This document shows, piece after piece, positions 1 through 6,218 of a stretch of 7,439 nt of DNA (within the stretch, counting starts at the first letter, position 1; each line of letters opens with the position of its first letter). Source of the stretch: Christensenellaceae bacterium (GTDB lineage Bacteria > Bacillota > Clostridia > Christensenellales > Borkfalkiaceae); assembly GCA_948482865.1 (NCBI GenBank), contig CAOMHR010000080.1, positions 1 to 7,439 of the forward strand, in the 5' to 3' direction. The position numbers were made by a program, and so were the translations under genes. The notes beneath the pieces were generated by a model, which saw only the letters and a program-made list of their open reading frames with translations, had not been told where the DNA came from and searched no databases.

Positions 1-2476
1 TCAATACGTTACGGACAGCGACGGCAAAGTCATAACCGCAACCACCGACAAAAACGGTAAAGCGTCGTTCAAAGACTTTACCCCCGAAGAAGATATCAAC
101 TACTCCGTTTACATTAACGAGCAGAATGACAGACCCTTCCCCTACGGTTACAGAAACGTAGCTACCAGCGTAGAATTTGACGAAAGCCTTAAAGCGACTT
201 ACGAATTCCTGTATGTCCCCAGCAGCTATCACGATAATTACAAATACGCTATAGATTACAAACGCACCTTTGACGACAGCGAATACGTTGACGGCAACGA
301 CGAAACCATGAAGTACGTTGTACTCGGTTCAGACACTCTCACGTTGGATCTTAAAAAAGACGTCAACACCTACTTCTCGTTCCTTTCATATAAAGAACTG
401 GGCGCAACCGGCGTTCCCAACGACGCCACGGAGAGCGAGATAAACCAAAAAGTCAGCTACAACCAGATTTGGGGTACGAAAGCTGCGGCAGGCTTATACA
501 ATGTTTCCTTTACCACCGCTTCCAACACCGAAGTTACAATGTACAATTTCCAGAATACATTCAGCTTTGACGAAGACGGTATCCCCGTTTACAAAAACAA
601 ACAGATAAGCGGTAAAAAAGGAACTATCCCTCTTGAACTTACCGTAAGCGGTTACAGATCGCGCGAAACGCAAAACTTCGGAATATACGCGGCAACCGAC
701 TGCACCGTAACGGTAAAGGTCGAACGCATTGGCGACGCGGAAGAACCGCCCGAAATTCCGACAACAAAAGTGGAAGCGCCCCAAAACCTTGACAAATACG
801 GCGCACAGAGCGGAACGCTCACCCTCATGACCATTGACGGTTCGCTTGCATTTGTACCCGGCGACGACGGATATTATCACGTAGGTTCAGAAACCGGTCC
901 ACAGCTTCTTGTAAATCTTACCAAAACCTTGGCGCGCGTTGGCGAACTTTCGATAATGGACCTTGCGGACCCTGAAAAGAATAAAGATCTCTTTGCAACG
1001 GGACACGTATTCTCCAAATACGAAAACGGCAAATTGGTAGCCGTATACGATTACTCCGAGTTCCTTAAAGCATACGCGGCGAAGACCAACAGCGACGGCG
1101 TTTATCCCGTTGACGAAGACCTTTACGACTTCCTTCAATTGCTTGCCGCAAAAGGACAGATGCTTACCCATGCGGGAGAATACACCTGGCTTGTTCCCTG
1201 CCAGTACTATATGCCCACAGACGGCATAATCTCAACGGGCGCGGGCACGCAGGAAGATCCTTTCATTCTTCTCGGCGCGACAAACAAGTTTGATTTAAGC
1301 ACGGTAAGCGGAACAGCGTATGCGCAGTTCACGGCAACCACAAGCGGCGTTTATACCTTCTCGGCATCGAACTGCACAGTTTCGGTAAACGGAACCAAAA
1401 CAGGATTCTACAACGAAGACTCGCTTTTACACGTCTGCCTTGGCGAAAACGAAAAAGTGGCGTTCTCAATCGAAGGTGAAGGCAATGCGTCTGTAACTGT
1501 CGGAAATGCTACTTCAAACAGCGTTGAAGCCTTGTTCGGAAGCGAAACGGAAGCCGAAGGCATGACCGAAGATAGCGCAATTCAACTTATTTCTACGGGT
1601 TATACCGCGTATACCGTCAACAACAGCGTAAACGACGGTGTCTGGGTATATGTACAGCCTATGATAAACGGCAATATAGATTATACGTTTGAAGTTAAGG
1701 GCTCGCCTTACGCACAGTTCGTATACAACGGTACAACGTATAAATCCGGCGACAAATTCAGCCTTACCTGCTTCGGCGGAAGAAAGTATGCGTTCTTCCT
1801 TACGGCAAAGAACGGCGGCAACATAATCGACGGCGTTTATGCGCTTGACTGGCAGGTGACCGAACAGGAACCTTCCGAACCGGGCGGAGAAATGCAGTTA
1901 GGCACCAACTACGTAAACCTTTCGGCAAGCGATTCTTCTATCGGCGTGGAATATACGTTCACTTCAGATGAAGGCGGTACGTTTGTTATGACAACCGACA
2001 GCGACGACGCATATATATTCGACGGTGTAGCCACGGACTACGTAAACGGAAAAGGTTCGTATAAATTTACCCTTGAAGCCGGCGGCACATTTACTTTCTA
2101 CTGTGCAGGACCGTTTGACTTAGCGGTAAGTTATAACGTCATTATCGAACCGTTTGAAATATCAGGCGACGAAGCATTTACCGATAACGGCGGTACAAAG
2201 CACATTGTGCTTGACAGCAGCAACTGCGGAAACGGCATTATATTTACCTTCCTGTCAACCACAGGCGGCACTTACACCATTTCCGTACCCGCGGGATCTG
2301 TTGCTATGGTAAATATCGACATTGAAAGCGACAGAGATAAACGTTCGTTAATAAATACTTCGGCTAATTTGTATTCTTCAGAATTTACACTTCAGGCAGG
2401 CGAATATATTACCCTTATCGCATTCGCCCCCAACTATGTTACAAGCGAGTACGACATAACAATAGCTAAAAAATAA
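1..2476 (+). CDS. Large secreted or surface multi-domain beta-sandwich protein (5' partial)
   Basis: The frame is open from position 2 with no stop, so the gene starts upstream; 824 codons are visible, ending in TAA at 2474-2476. The ATG at 308 is internal: codons before it give coherent protein, including a GKxxxxxTDKNGKASF stretch like a CnaB or carboxypeptidase-regulatory beta fold (about residues 1-45). After it come several beta-rich modules (about residues 105-243, 413-502, 522-620, 630-715 and 718-824) with recurring patterns such as YTFT, GGTF and FTLEAGGTF, reminiscent of pre-peptidase C-terminal (PPC-like) domains. A more helical unit of unrecognised family lies at about 262-410, beginning near DGYYHVGSETGP. 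Acidic, proline-rich linkers sit near residues 245-258 and 621-630. Composition (rich in Tyr, Thr, Gly, Asp and Asn) suits an extracellular protein. The C-terminus ends in a beta strand and Lys-Lys, with no LPXTG motif or membrane helix, so any anchor must be upstream or absent. Function unknown; adhesin, polymer-binding or enzyme-accessory roles are possible. Confidence 0.8.
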   Translation, partial: QYVTDSDGKVITATTDKNGKASFKDFTPEEDINYSVYINEQNDRPFPYGYRNVATSVEFDESLKATYEFLYVPSSYHDNYKYAIDYKRTFDDSEYVDGNDETMKYVVLGSDTLTLDLKKDVNTYFSFLSYKELGATGVPNDATESEINQKVSYNQIWGTKAAAGLYNVSFTTASNTEVTMYNFQNTFSFDEDGIPVYKNKQISGKKGTIPLELTVSGYRSRETQNFGIYAATDCTVTVKVERIGDAEEPPEIPTTKVEAPQNLDKYGAQSGTLTLMTIDGSLAFVPGDDGYYHVGSETGPQLLVNLTKTLARVGELSIMDLADPEKNKDLFATGHVFSKYENGKLVAVYDYSEFLKAYAAKTNSDGVYPVDEDLYDFLQLLAAKGQMLTHAGEYTWLVPCQYYMPTDGIISTGAGTQEDPFILLGATNKFDLSTVSGTAYAQFTATTSGVYTFSASNCTVSVNGTKTGFYNEDSLLHVCLGENEKVAFSIEGEGNASVTVGNATSNSVEALFGSETEAEGMTEDSAIQLISTGYTAYTVNNSVNDGVWVYVQPMINGNIDYTFEVKGSPYAQFVYNGTTYKSGDKFSLTCFGGRKYAFFLTAKNGGNIIDGVYALDWQVTEQEPSEPGGEMQLGTNYVNLSASDSSIGVEYTFTSDEGGTFVMTTDSDDAYIFDGVATDYVNGKGSYKFTLEAGGTFTFYCAGPFDLAVSYNVIIEPFEISGDEAFTDNGGTKHIVLDSSNCGNGIIFTFLSTTGGTYTISVPAGSVAMVNIDIESDRDKRSLINTSANLYSSEFTLQAGEYITLIAFAPNYVTSEYDITIAKK

Positions 2477-2492
2477 TATTACAAAACAATTT

Positions 2493-2523
2493 TGTCCCCC
2501 GCGGCAGTAAGCCACGGGGGATA
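2493..2523 (+). terminator. Rho-independent terminator of the surface-protein gene
   Basis: A GC-rich hairpin lies 17 nt after the stop codon: CCCCCGCGGC (2496-2505), loop AGTAA, GCCACGGGGG (2511-2520), ten positions with a single C/A mismatch. It can be extended by T-A, G-T and T-A pairs to 2493-2523. An AT-rich tract (ATATTTATATATT) follows rather than a pure T run. Confidence 0.75.
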
Positions 2524-2597
2524 TTTATATATTAAAAAATTCAAATCCCCACACACTTAAAATTCCATAGAAAATTAAGACACTTTCAAGCGTTGAC

Positions 2598-2630
2598 AAA
2601 AAGCTCCCGAACGTTTATTCGGGAGCTTTT
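2598..2630. terminator. Bidirectional terminator between convergent genes
   Basis: A perfect 13-bp inverted repeat, AAAAGCTCCCGAA (2599-2611) and TTCGGGAGCTTTT (2618-2630), encloses a 6-nt loop. It ends in four T on the plus strand and five T on the minus strand (A run 2598-2602), so it can stop transcription from both sides. It lies 40 nt past the stop of the minus-strand acetyltransferase gene and backs up the terminator of the plus-strand surface-protein gene. Confidence 0.85.
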
Positions 2631-2669
2631 AACTACACGTAATTAAAGTAATATAAATTGAAATTTAAT

Positions 2670-3200
2670 TCAAGTTTGATTAGCGCAACTAAAAGTATAA
2701 ATGTAACTATTAAAACAGATATTCATTTTATATTTTTTAAATTGCGATTTCTTTTTTATCTTAAAGCCGTTATTTGCAAGCAATCTATTCGATGCAATAT
2801 TATCTTGCGCAACTTCCGCAGTTATCTCAATGCCACCATTATTGCGTATCAAAGTAACAATTAAAGCCAATAGTTCAGAACCAAATCTTTTCCCCCAATA
2901 GCCCTTATGAACACAATATCCTATATCAAATATTTCCTTTTTTTCGTCAGGGAAAATGCAAGCAGAACCTATTATCTCATCAGAACTGTTTAAAACAACT
3001 GTCAAATAATATCCGTTTGGGCTATCTTCAAGACTGTCAAGTGCTTTTTGAAAATCACTATCAACATATTCCACCGTCGGGTCGCTCATATATTTGCCGT
3101 TTTCCTTATCAAACCACATTGCGGTAAGATATGGCAGGTCTGACTTTTGATAATTCCGTACAGTTATTCTTGAAGAAACAAGTGGTTTCTCTATTAGCAT
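2670..3200 (-). CDS. GNAT family N-acetyltransferase (RimJ/RimL-like)
   Basis: A 176-residue protein with the usual length and order of a GNAT fold: N-terminal TVRNYQKSDL (residues 13-22), a central beta segment IIGSACIF (76-83), an acetyl-CoA-binding loop YWGKRFGSELL (101-111) and the C-terminal NIASNRLLANNGFK (134-147), typical of the Acetyltransf_3 group. In the usual Q/RxxGxG/A loop the central Gly is replaced by Arg105, so the pyrophosphate-binding loop is slightly unusual. The substrate cannot be told; relatives modify ribosomal protein N-termini, antibiotics or small amines. ATG at 3198-3200 is preceded by GGAG 10 nt upstream and its own promoter. The stop is TGA at 2670-2672. Hand-counted GC is about 34% for most of the gene against about 48% in a sampled stretch of the neighbouring operon, suggesting recent acquisition. 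The family call is firm; activity is not shown. Confidence 0.85.
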   Translation of the reverse strand: MLIEKPLVSSRITVRNYQKSDLPYLTAMWFDKENGKYMSDPTVEYVDSDFQKALDSLEDSPNGYYLTVVLNSSDEIIGSACIFPDEKKEIFDIGYCVHKGYWGKRFGSELLALIVTLIRNNGGIEITAEVAQDNIASNRLLANNGFKIKKKSQFKKYKMNICFNSYIYTFSCANQT

Positions 3201-3240
3201 TTTAAAAGTTCTCCGCTAAATTACTGTTTATCGTACAATC

Positions 3241-3269
3241 ATAATATCATATCGGACGTAAAAAAACAA
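3241..3269 (-). promoter_or_regulatory. Promoter of the GNAT gene
   Basis: On the minus strand TTGTTT (3264-3269) and TATTAT (3241-3246) are separated by 17 bp. The -10 is preceded by TGA, forming an extended TGn -10. The predicted start is near 3234, leaving a leader of about 35 nt that includes a GGAG ribosome binding site. Confidence 0.65.
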
Positions 3270-3296
3270 GCGGTAAGTATATCGCTTCATAAGTTC

Positions 3297-3374
3297 CGTT
3301 CACTCTGCGGGACGGGCAACGCTTTATTCAAAACAGTGCGGTGCGCTGTTTTGGCGTTGCGAGATGAGTGGGCG
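3297..3374 (+). repeat. Large imperfect inverted repeat (possible structured RNA or MITE-like element)
   Basis: Three nested stem blocks share one axis. The inner stem is CAAAACAGTGC (3329-3339) with GCGCTGTTTTG (3343-3353) around a 3-nt GGT loop. The middle stem is GCAACGC (3316-3322) with GCGTTGC (3354-3360), leaving a TTTATT bulge on one side. The outer stem is CGTTCACTC (3297-3305) with GAGTGGGCG (3366-3374), separated by unequal spacers of 10 and 5 nt. One inner and two outer pairs are T-G, which pair as RNA only on the plus strand and become A-C mismatches on the minus strand; any RNA would therefore fold better from the plus strand. No T run follows, so it is not a simple terminator. 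Confidence 0.55.
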
Positions 3375-3436
3375 CATTATACCGCGCGAAGTTTGCCTTG
3401 CGCCGTTCGAGAAATTCGTCCACACAGAAAATACAG

Positions 3437-3462
3437 AAAAAGGCGCAGCTTCACGCCACGCC
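3437..3462 (-). terminator. Rho-independent terminator of the Fe-S/thioredoxin operon
   Basis: Read on the minus strand, GGCGTGGC (3455-3462), loop GTGAA and GCTGCGCC (3442-3449) form an 8-bp stem with two G-U pairs, followed at once by TTTTT (3437-3441). The wobble pairs work only in minus-strand RNA, which fits the operon orientation. It lies about 78 nt beyond the stop of the upstream gene. Confidence 0.6.
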
Positions 3463-3539
3463 TGACTCTATCTTGCTCGCTTACCATAATTCCCTATAAA
3501 AACTACGGGTAAGCCGCTAAGTTTTTTATTGCGGTAAAA

Positions 3540-5219
3540 TTAACCGACAGCAGTTCCGCCTGCCTTTATAATTTCGTTCTTTAAAACGTCTTCCGCCAAA
3601 GGACCGTGCTTTATCAATGAAATTTTGCCGCCTTTATCAACTATTACCGTCATTGGATACGTAGTTTTTCCGCCAAGCATAGTATAGCTTGTGTTATTTA
3701 TATCCAGAGCAAATATCAACGAATAATCCCGCCAATAATTTTCCCCGTCATTCATAGTAGTGTCTATAAATTCCTGTATCTTACTGTTTGATACAAATCC
3801 CGACGCGTGCAGAGCAACCATCATAACGTCGTCGCCGAATTCATTGTTCACCCTGTTGAAACCGGGCAACTCGGCAACGCAGGGTCCGCAGGTCGTGTAC
3901 CAGAAATTAAGCACCACTACTTTACCCTTGTTTCCAGAGATAGTTATTTCTTCAATCTTTTCATCGCCGTTATAGGCGCCTTTGCTGTCATAAACGGTTG
4001 TAAACGTAAAATCGGGACAGTCATCACCGATTTGCAAACCGGATACGGCATTGGTTTTTGCGAAAAAGTTGAAATATACCAGCGAAGCAACCAGAACACA
4101 CAGCGCCACTGCCCAGGCGCTGAACTGCAACCAGAACGCGCGCTTGTTAAATGCTTTAACCGCCGCGCTCTTTTGTACGGGCTTTTCAACTTCAACGCTT
4201 TGCGTCGCCGTGGTTTCCGCCTTAACATTTTCTGCAACGGTTTTGCCTGAAACTTCTTCAGCAGTATTTACGGTTGTCCCGCTCTCCAACACGGCGGACA
4301 GCGCGGGCGCTTTAACTTCTTCTTCGATATCCGATTTTTTAATAAACAGTTTTTCGCCCTTCCAACTTATGGCCTTCGTGGGACATACCGAGATACATTC
4401 GCCGCAGTTTATGCACTCGTGGTCGCCAACGTGCTTTATGTCCATCCGGCAGGTCTGTATACACATTCCGCAATCGATACATTTGCTTCTGTCAAGTTTT
4501 ACGCCTATAAGCGCAATCTTGTTGAAGAAGCCGTAAATTGCGCCAAGCGGGCAGAAGAAACGGCAGAAGAAACGGAAAATAAATATACTGCCGACGATAA
4601 ACGCGATAAGCAAAAGAAACTTCCAGCTGAATATAAACCCAAGCATACCGTAAAAGCCGTCGTTGGATACATTTAACAACTGCAACATTGAAGCGGAAGT
4701 TCCCGCGGGACATATGTACTTGCAAAACGCCGGTACATCCGCATAAATTGCAGGGATTGCAATTACCATTACAACCAAGAGAATATACTTAAAGTATGAA
4801 AGTATTCTGGTATAACGGCTCTTTTTGAGTTTAGGGGTTTTTATCTTGTATAGCAGTTCCTGACCAAGTCCTACAGGGCAAAAGAAGCCGCAAATGGTGC
4901 GGGCGAACATCAGTCCCAGAAGCCCCAAAATTCCCAGTACGTAATATGGAGCGCGGGTATCCGAGTTGCCCATTGCGTTTTGCAACGCTCCCAAAGGACA
5001 GGATGCAACCGCGCCGGGGCAGGAATAACAGTTAAGTCCGGGCGAGCAGATATTTTTTACTCCGCCCGTATAAATAATGTTTGTCCCGCCGCTGAATATT
5101 CCCTTTATATTGGCGTTAAAAAGAAGCGCGGTGTAAATTTGTATCAGCCGCCGTTTAGTGGGTGCGTGTCTTTTGAACCACTGACCGACTTTAATAAAAA
5201 AACTTTTAATCTTAACCAA
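3540..5219 (-). CDS. Membrane Fe-S protein (NapH/YccM-like) fused to a TlpA-like thioredoxin
   Basis: 559 residues with several domains in series. Residues about 58-225 form a polytopic membrane domain with Fer4_5-type cysteine motifs: C58, C64, C67, C74; CGFFCPVG (110-117); CKYICPAG (166-173); CRFFCPLG (219-226). Residues 247-257 and 269-279 are two CxxCxxCxxxC ferredoxin motifs, expected to hold two [4Fe-4S] clusters in the cytoplasm; the first is followed by Arg-Met instead of the usual Pro. An Ala/Val/Glu-rich linker (about 300-350) leads to a helix at 363-385 and then a TlpA/ResA-like redoxin domain (about 395-555) with FWYTTCGPC (active cysteines 444 and 447) and the cis-Pro loop at YP522. 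Inference: electrons pass from cytoplasm through Fe-S centres to an external thiol redoxin. The start is TTG at 5217-5219, coupled to the upstream gene by an 8-nt overlap; no other start codon lies in frame back to the stop at 5241-5243. Domain calls are firm; the redox direction and partners are inferred. Confidence 0.88.
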   Translation of the reverse strand: MVKIKSFFIKVGQWFKRHAPTKRRLIQIYTALLFNANIKGIFSGGTNIIYTGGVKNICSPGLNCYSCPGAVASCPLGALQNAMGNSDTRAPYYVLGILGLLGLMFARTICGFFCPVGLGQELLYKIKTPKLKKSRYTRILSYFKYILLVVMVIAIPAIYADVPAFCKYICPAGTSASMLQLLNVSNDGFYGMLGFIFSWKFLLLIAFIVGSIFIFRFFCRFFCPLGAIYGFFNKIALIGVKLDRSKCIDCGMCIQTCRMDIKHVGDHECINCGECISVCPTKAISWKGEKLFIKKSDIEEEVKAPALSAVLESGTTVNTAEEVSGKTVAENVKAETTATQSVEVEKPVQKSAAVKAFNKRAFWLQFSAWAVALCVLVASLVYFNFFAKTNAVSGLQIGDDCPDFTFTTVYDSKGAYNGDEKIEEITISGNKGKVVVLNFWYTTCGPCVAELPGFNRVNNEFGDDVMMVALHASGFVSNSKIQEFIDTTMNDGENYWRDYSLIFALDINNTSYTMLGGKTTYPMTVIVDKGGKISLIKHGPLAEDVLKNEIIKAGGTAVG

Positions 5220-6093
5220 GGCCGATACACTCCGTACAAATTATTATCGCCTTTTTAAGCATTTGATTCATACCGCCGTTAAATATTCCAGCGATAACGA
5301 ACGACACGCACACGCACGCAACCGCCGTACGGATAATTGCAAGATAATGATTACCCGTAAAGTCCATAAATTTAACGAGCCCTGAATAAAACTTTTTATC
5401 GGCTTTTTCCGCGGCTTTGTCCCGCCACTTTTGCCAAAGCACGGGCTTGACTTTAACCCTTTCGCCCGCGGTAAGTTTTTGCACTTCTTTAAGCTGTTTT
5501 TTTGCCGACTTGCCTTCGTAAACGGCTACGCCGCAACATACGGCAAACGCCGCCAAAACCACCGGCAATACCCTTTTAACCATAGTAAATATAGGTATGC
5601 TCTTGTTCTCCACCGAAGGAAAACTTGAAGGCAGGCAAAGATAAGTCACTGTATACACTGCCGCCGCAAGACAAATTGTCCCTGCGACAAGCCACAGAAT
5701 TTTAACCGTCTTTTCTTCGCGCTTTACCGCTTCGAAAGACGCTTTAAGCTCTTCACTTACCGTTTCGGGCATACGCTTTTTCTGACGGTAAAGGTTGTAC
5801 CTTACGTCGTTTTTGTACCGTTTGCTTTCGGGCGGAAAAACTTCCCAAAGCACCCAGCCTGTAAAACACATTACCACCCATAAAATGAAGGGAATAAGCG
5901 CAAAGGCGTTTATACTGTCAACAAGTCTTTCACGGGTGAACCCGTCGCCCGAAAGATAGACGTTCCATACGGCGGCTATGAAAAACGCGCCGCAAACCGC
6001 GGTCATAATACTCAGCAGAATGCCGTAGTAAAGCCGCACGTTTTTGCCGACGGCGCTCTTGTTGCGCGCGCCGTTTTTAACGGTTTTTTCCAT
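5212..6093 (-). CDS. Five-helix membrane protein with C-terminal CD1871A-like CXXC tail
   Basis: 293 residues from ATG at 6091-6093. That start has GGAGG (6099-6103) 5 nt upstream; an in-frame GTG at 6097-6099 overlaps the GGAGG and is rejected. Predicted membrane helices lie at about residues 22-47, 63-86, 131-154, 173-192 and 252-271. The loops between helices 2 and 3 (about 87-130) and 4 and 5 (about 193-250) are Lys/Arg/Glu-rich, so probably cytoplasmic. The final segment, LKKAIIICTECIGLG with Cys286 and Cys289, resembles the end of small CD1871A-family CXXC proteins as I recall them, which are normally very short single-helix proteins; here the tail follows a four-helix extension I do not recognise. 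Extra cysteines lie in the helices (for example Cys186-Cys187 and Cys260, Cys262). It is first in a two-gene operon with the Fe-S/thioredoxin fusion, so it probably serves the same redox system, perhaps as a thiol relay or cluster-binding partner. The function is inferred from motif and neighbourhood only. Confidence 0.75.
   Translation of the reverse strand: MEKTVKNGARNKSAVGKNVRLYYGILLSIMTAVCGAFFIAAVWNVYLSGDGFTRERLVDSINAFALIPFILWVVMCFTGWVLWEVFPPESKRYKNDVRYNLYRQKKRMPETVSEELKASFEAVKREEKTVKILWLVAGTICLAAAVYTVTYLCLPSSFPSVENKSIPIFTMVKRVLPVVLAAFAVCCGVAVYEGKSAKKQLKEVQKLTAGERVKVKPVLWQKWRDKAAEKADKKFYSGLVKFMDFTGNHYLAIIRTAVACVCVSFVIAGIFNGGMNQMLKKAIIICTECIGLG
5230..5233 (-). promoter_or_regulatory. Ribosome binding site for the TTG start, inside the upstream gene
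   Basis: GGAG on the minus strand lies 10 nt before the TTG at 5217-5219 and is formed by the Thr-Glu codons (ACG GAG) of the upstream protein's CTEC tail. The spacing is long and the start codon weak, so expression probably depends on translational coupling with the upstream gene, which ends 8 nt into this one. Confidence 0.5.
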
Positions 6094-6098
6094 ACACA

Positions 6099-6103
6099 CC
6101 TCC
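6099..6103 (-). promoter_or_regulatory. Ribosome binding site deciding the ATG start at 6093
   Basis: A full GGAGG on the minus strand with a 5-nt spacer (TGTGT) before ATG 6091-6093. The alternative GTG start at 6097-6099 would use a base of this site and would have no ribosome binding site of its own. Confidence 0.75.
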
Positions 6104-6130
6104 GATTTTTTTATAGATTTTTACACACAT

Positions 6131-6160
6131 ATTATATCATTTTCAGCTGCGCCCCGTCAA
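6131..6160 (-). promoter_or_regulatory. Promoter of the membrane redox operon
   Basis: On the minus strand TTGACG (6155-6160) and TATAAT (6131-6136) are 18 bp apart; TGA just before the -10 gives an extended -10 element. The predicted start is near 6124, with a leader of about 30 nt carrying GGAGG. Its -35 sits 11 bp from the -35 of the divergent cysteine desulfidase promoter. Confidence 0.8.
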
Positions 6161-6169
6161 TAGTTTTTT

Positions 6170-6210
6170 ACTTGACAATTTTTACATATTAAGCTATTCT
6201 AAACTTGACA
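6170..6210 (+). repeat. ACTTGACA direct repeat spanning the promoter, candidate operator
   Basis: ACTTGACA occurs at 6170-6177 (over the -35) and again at 6203-6210 (over the predicted transcription start), 33 bp apart, about three helical turns. The second copy lacks a usable -10 at the right distance, so it is not an obvious second promoter. A regulator binding both copies is possible but unproven; chance is a real alternative for 8 bp that include a -35 hexamer. Confidence 0.3.
6172..6200 (+). promoter_or_regulatory. Promoter of the cysteine desulfidase gene
   Basis: A perfect TTGACA (6172-6177) is followed after 17 bp by TATTCT (6195-6200). The predicted transcription start is near 6207, leaving a leader of only about 12 nt before the ATG at 6219. 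The ribosome binding site is weak (AGGG at 6210-6213, 5 nt before the ATG). Confidence 0.72.
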
Positions 6211-6218
6211 GGGTTAAT

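Larger units (their letters stand above)
3201..3539. other. 339-bp non-coding stretch between two minus-strand genes
   Basis: No credible gene is seen on either strand. From right to left on the minus strand it contains a weak AT-rich hairpin just after the Fe-S/thioredoxin gene (3496-3529), a terminator (3437-3462), a GC-rich stretch with TATAAT-like and CGCGCG-type sequence (about 3375-3420), a large imperfect inverted repeat (3297-3374), and the GNAT promoter and leader. The middle section (about 3295-3420) is more GC-rich than the acetyltransferase side and may be a dispersed intergenic repeat. Confidence 0.6.

Noticed and set aside
308..310. ATG at 308 as the start of the surface protein
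   Set aside because: The frame stays open to position 2 with domain-like sequence before it, and no ribosome binding site or promoter precedes it.
2658..2864. 68-codon plus-strand frame overlapping the GNAT 3' end
   Set aside because: Antisense to a recognisable gene in AT-rich DNA, with no recognisable protein features.
3317..3384. TATAATGCGC on the minus strand as a promoter with a 17-codon peptide
   Set aside because: No -35-like sequence lies at the right distance, no ribosome binding site is present, and the reading frame falls entirely inside the inverted repeat.
3496..3529. AT-rich hairpin just past the Fe-S/thioredoxin stop as the main terminator
   Set aside because: The GC part of the stem is only about 4 bp, it has bulges, and no separate T run follows; the hairpin at 3437-3462 is a better terminator.
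3807..4676. Several open frames of 70-160 codons on the plus strand opposite the Fe-S/thioredoxin gene, with Cys/Thr-rich or low-complexity products
   Set aside because: They are antisense shadows of a strongly conserved gene and lack ribosome binding sites or family motifs.
6097..6099. GTG as the start of the five-helix membrane protein (adding Met-Cys at the N-terminus)
   Set aside because: It overlaps the GGAGG ribosome binding site; the ATG at 6091-6093 has ideal spacing.
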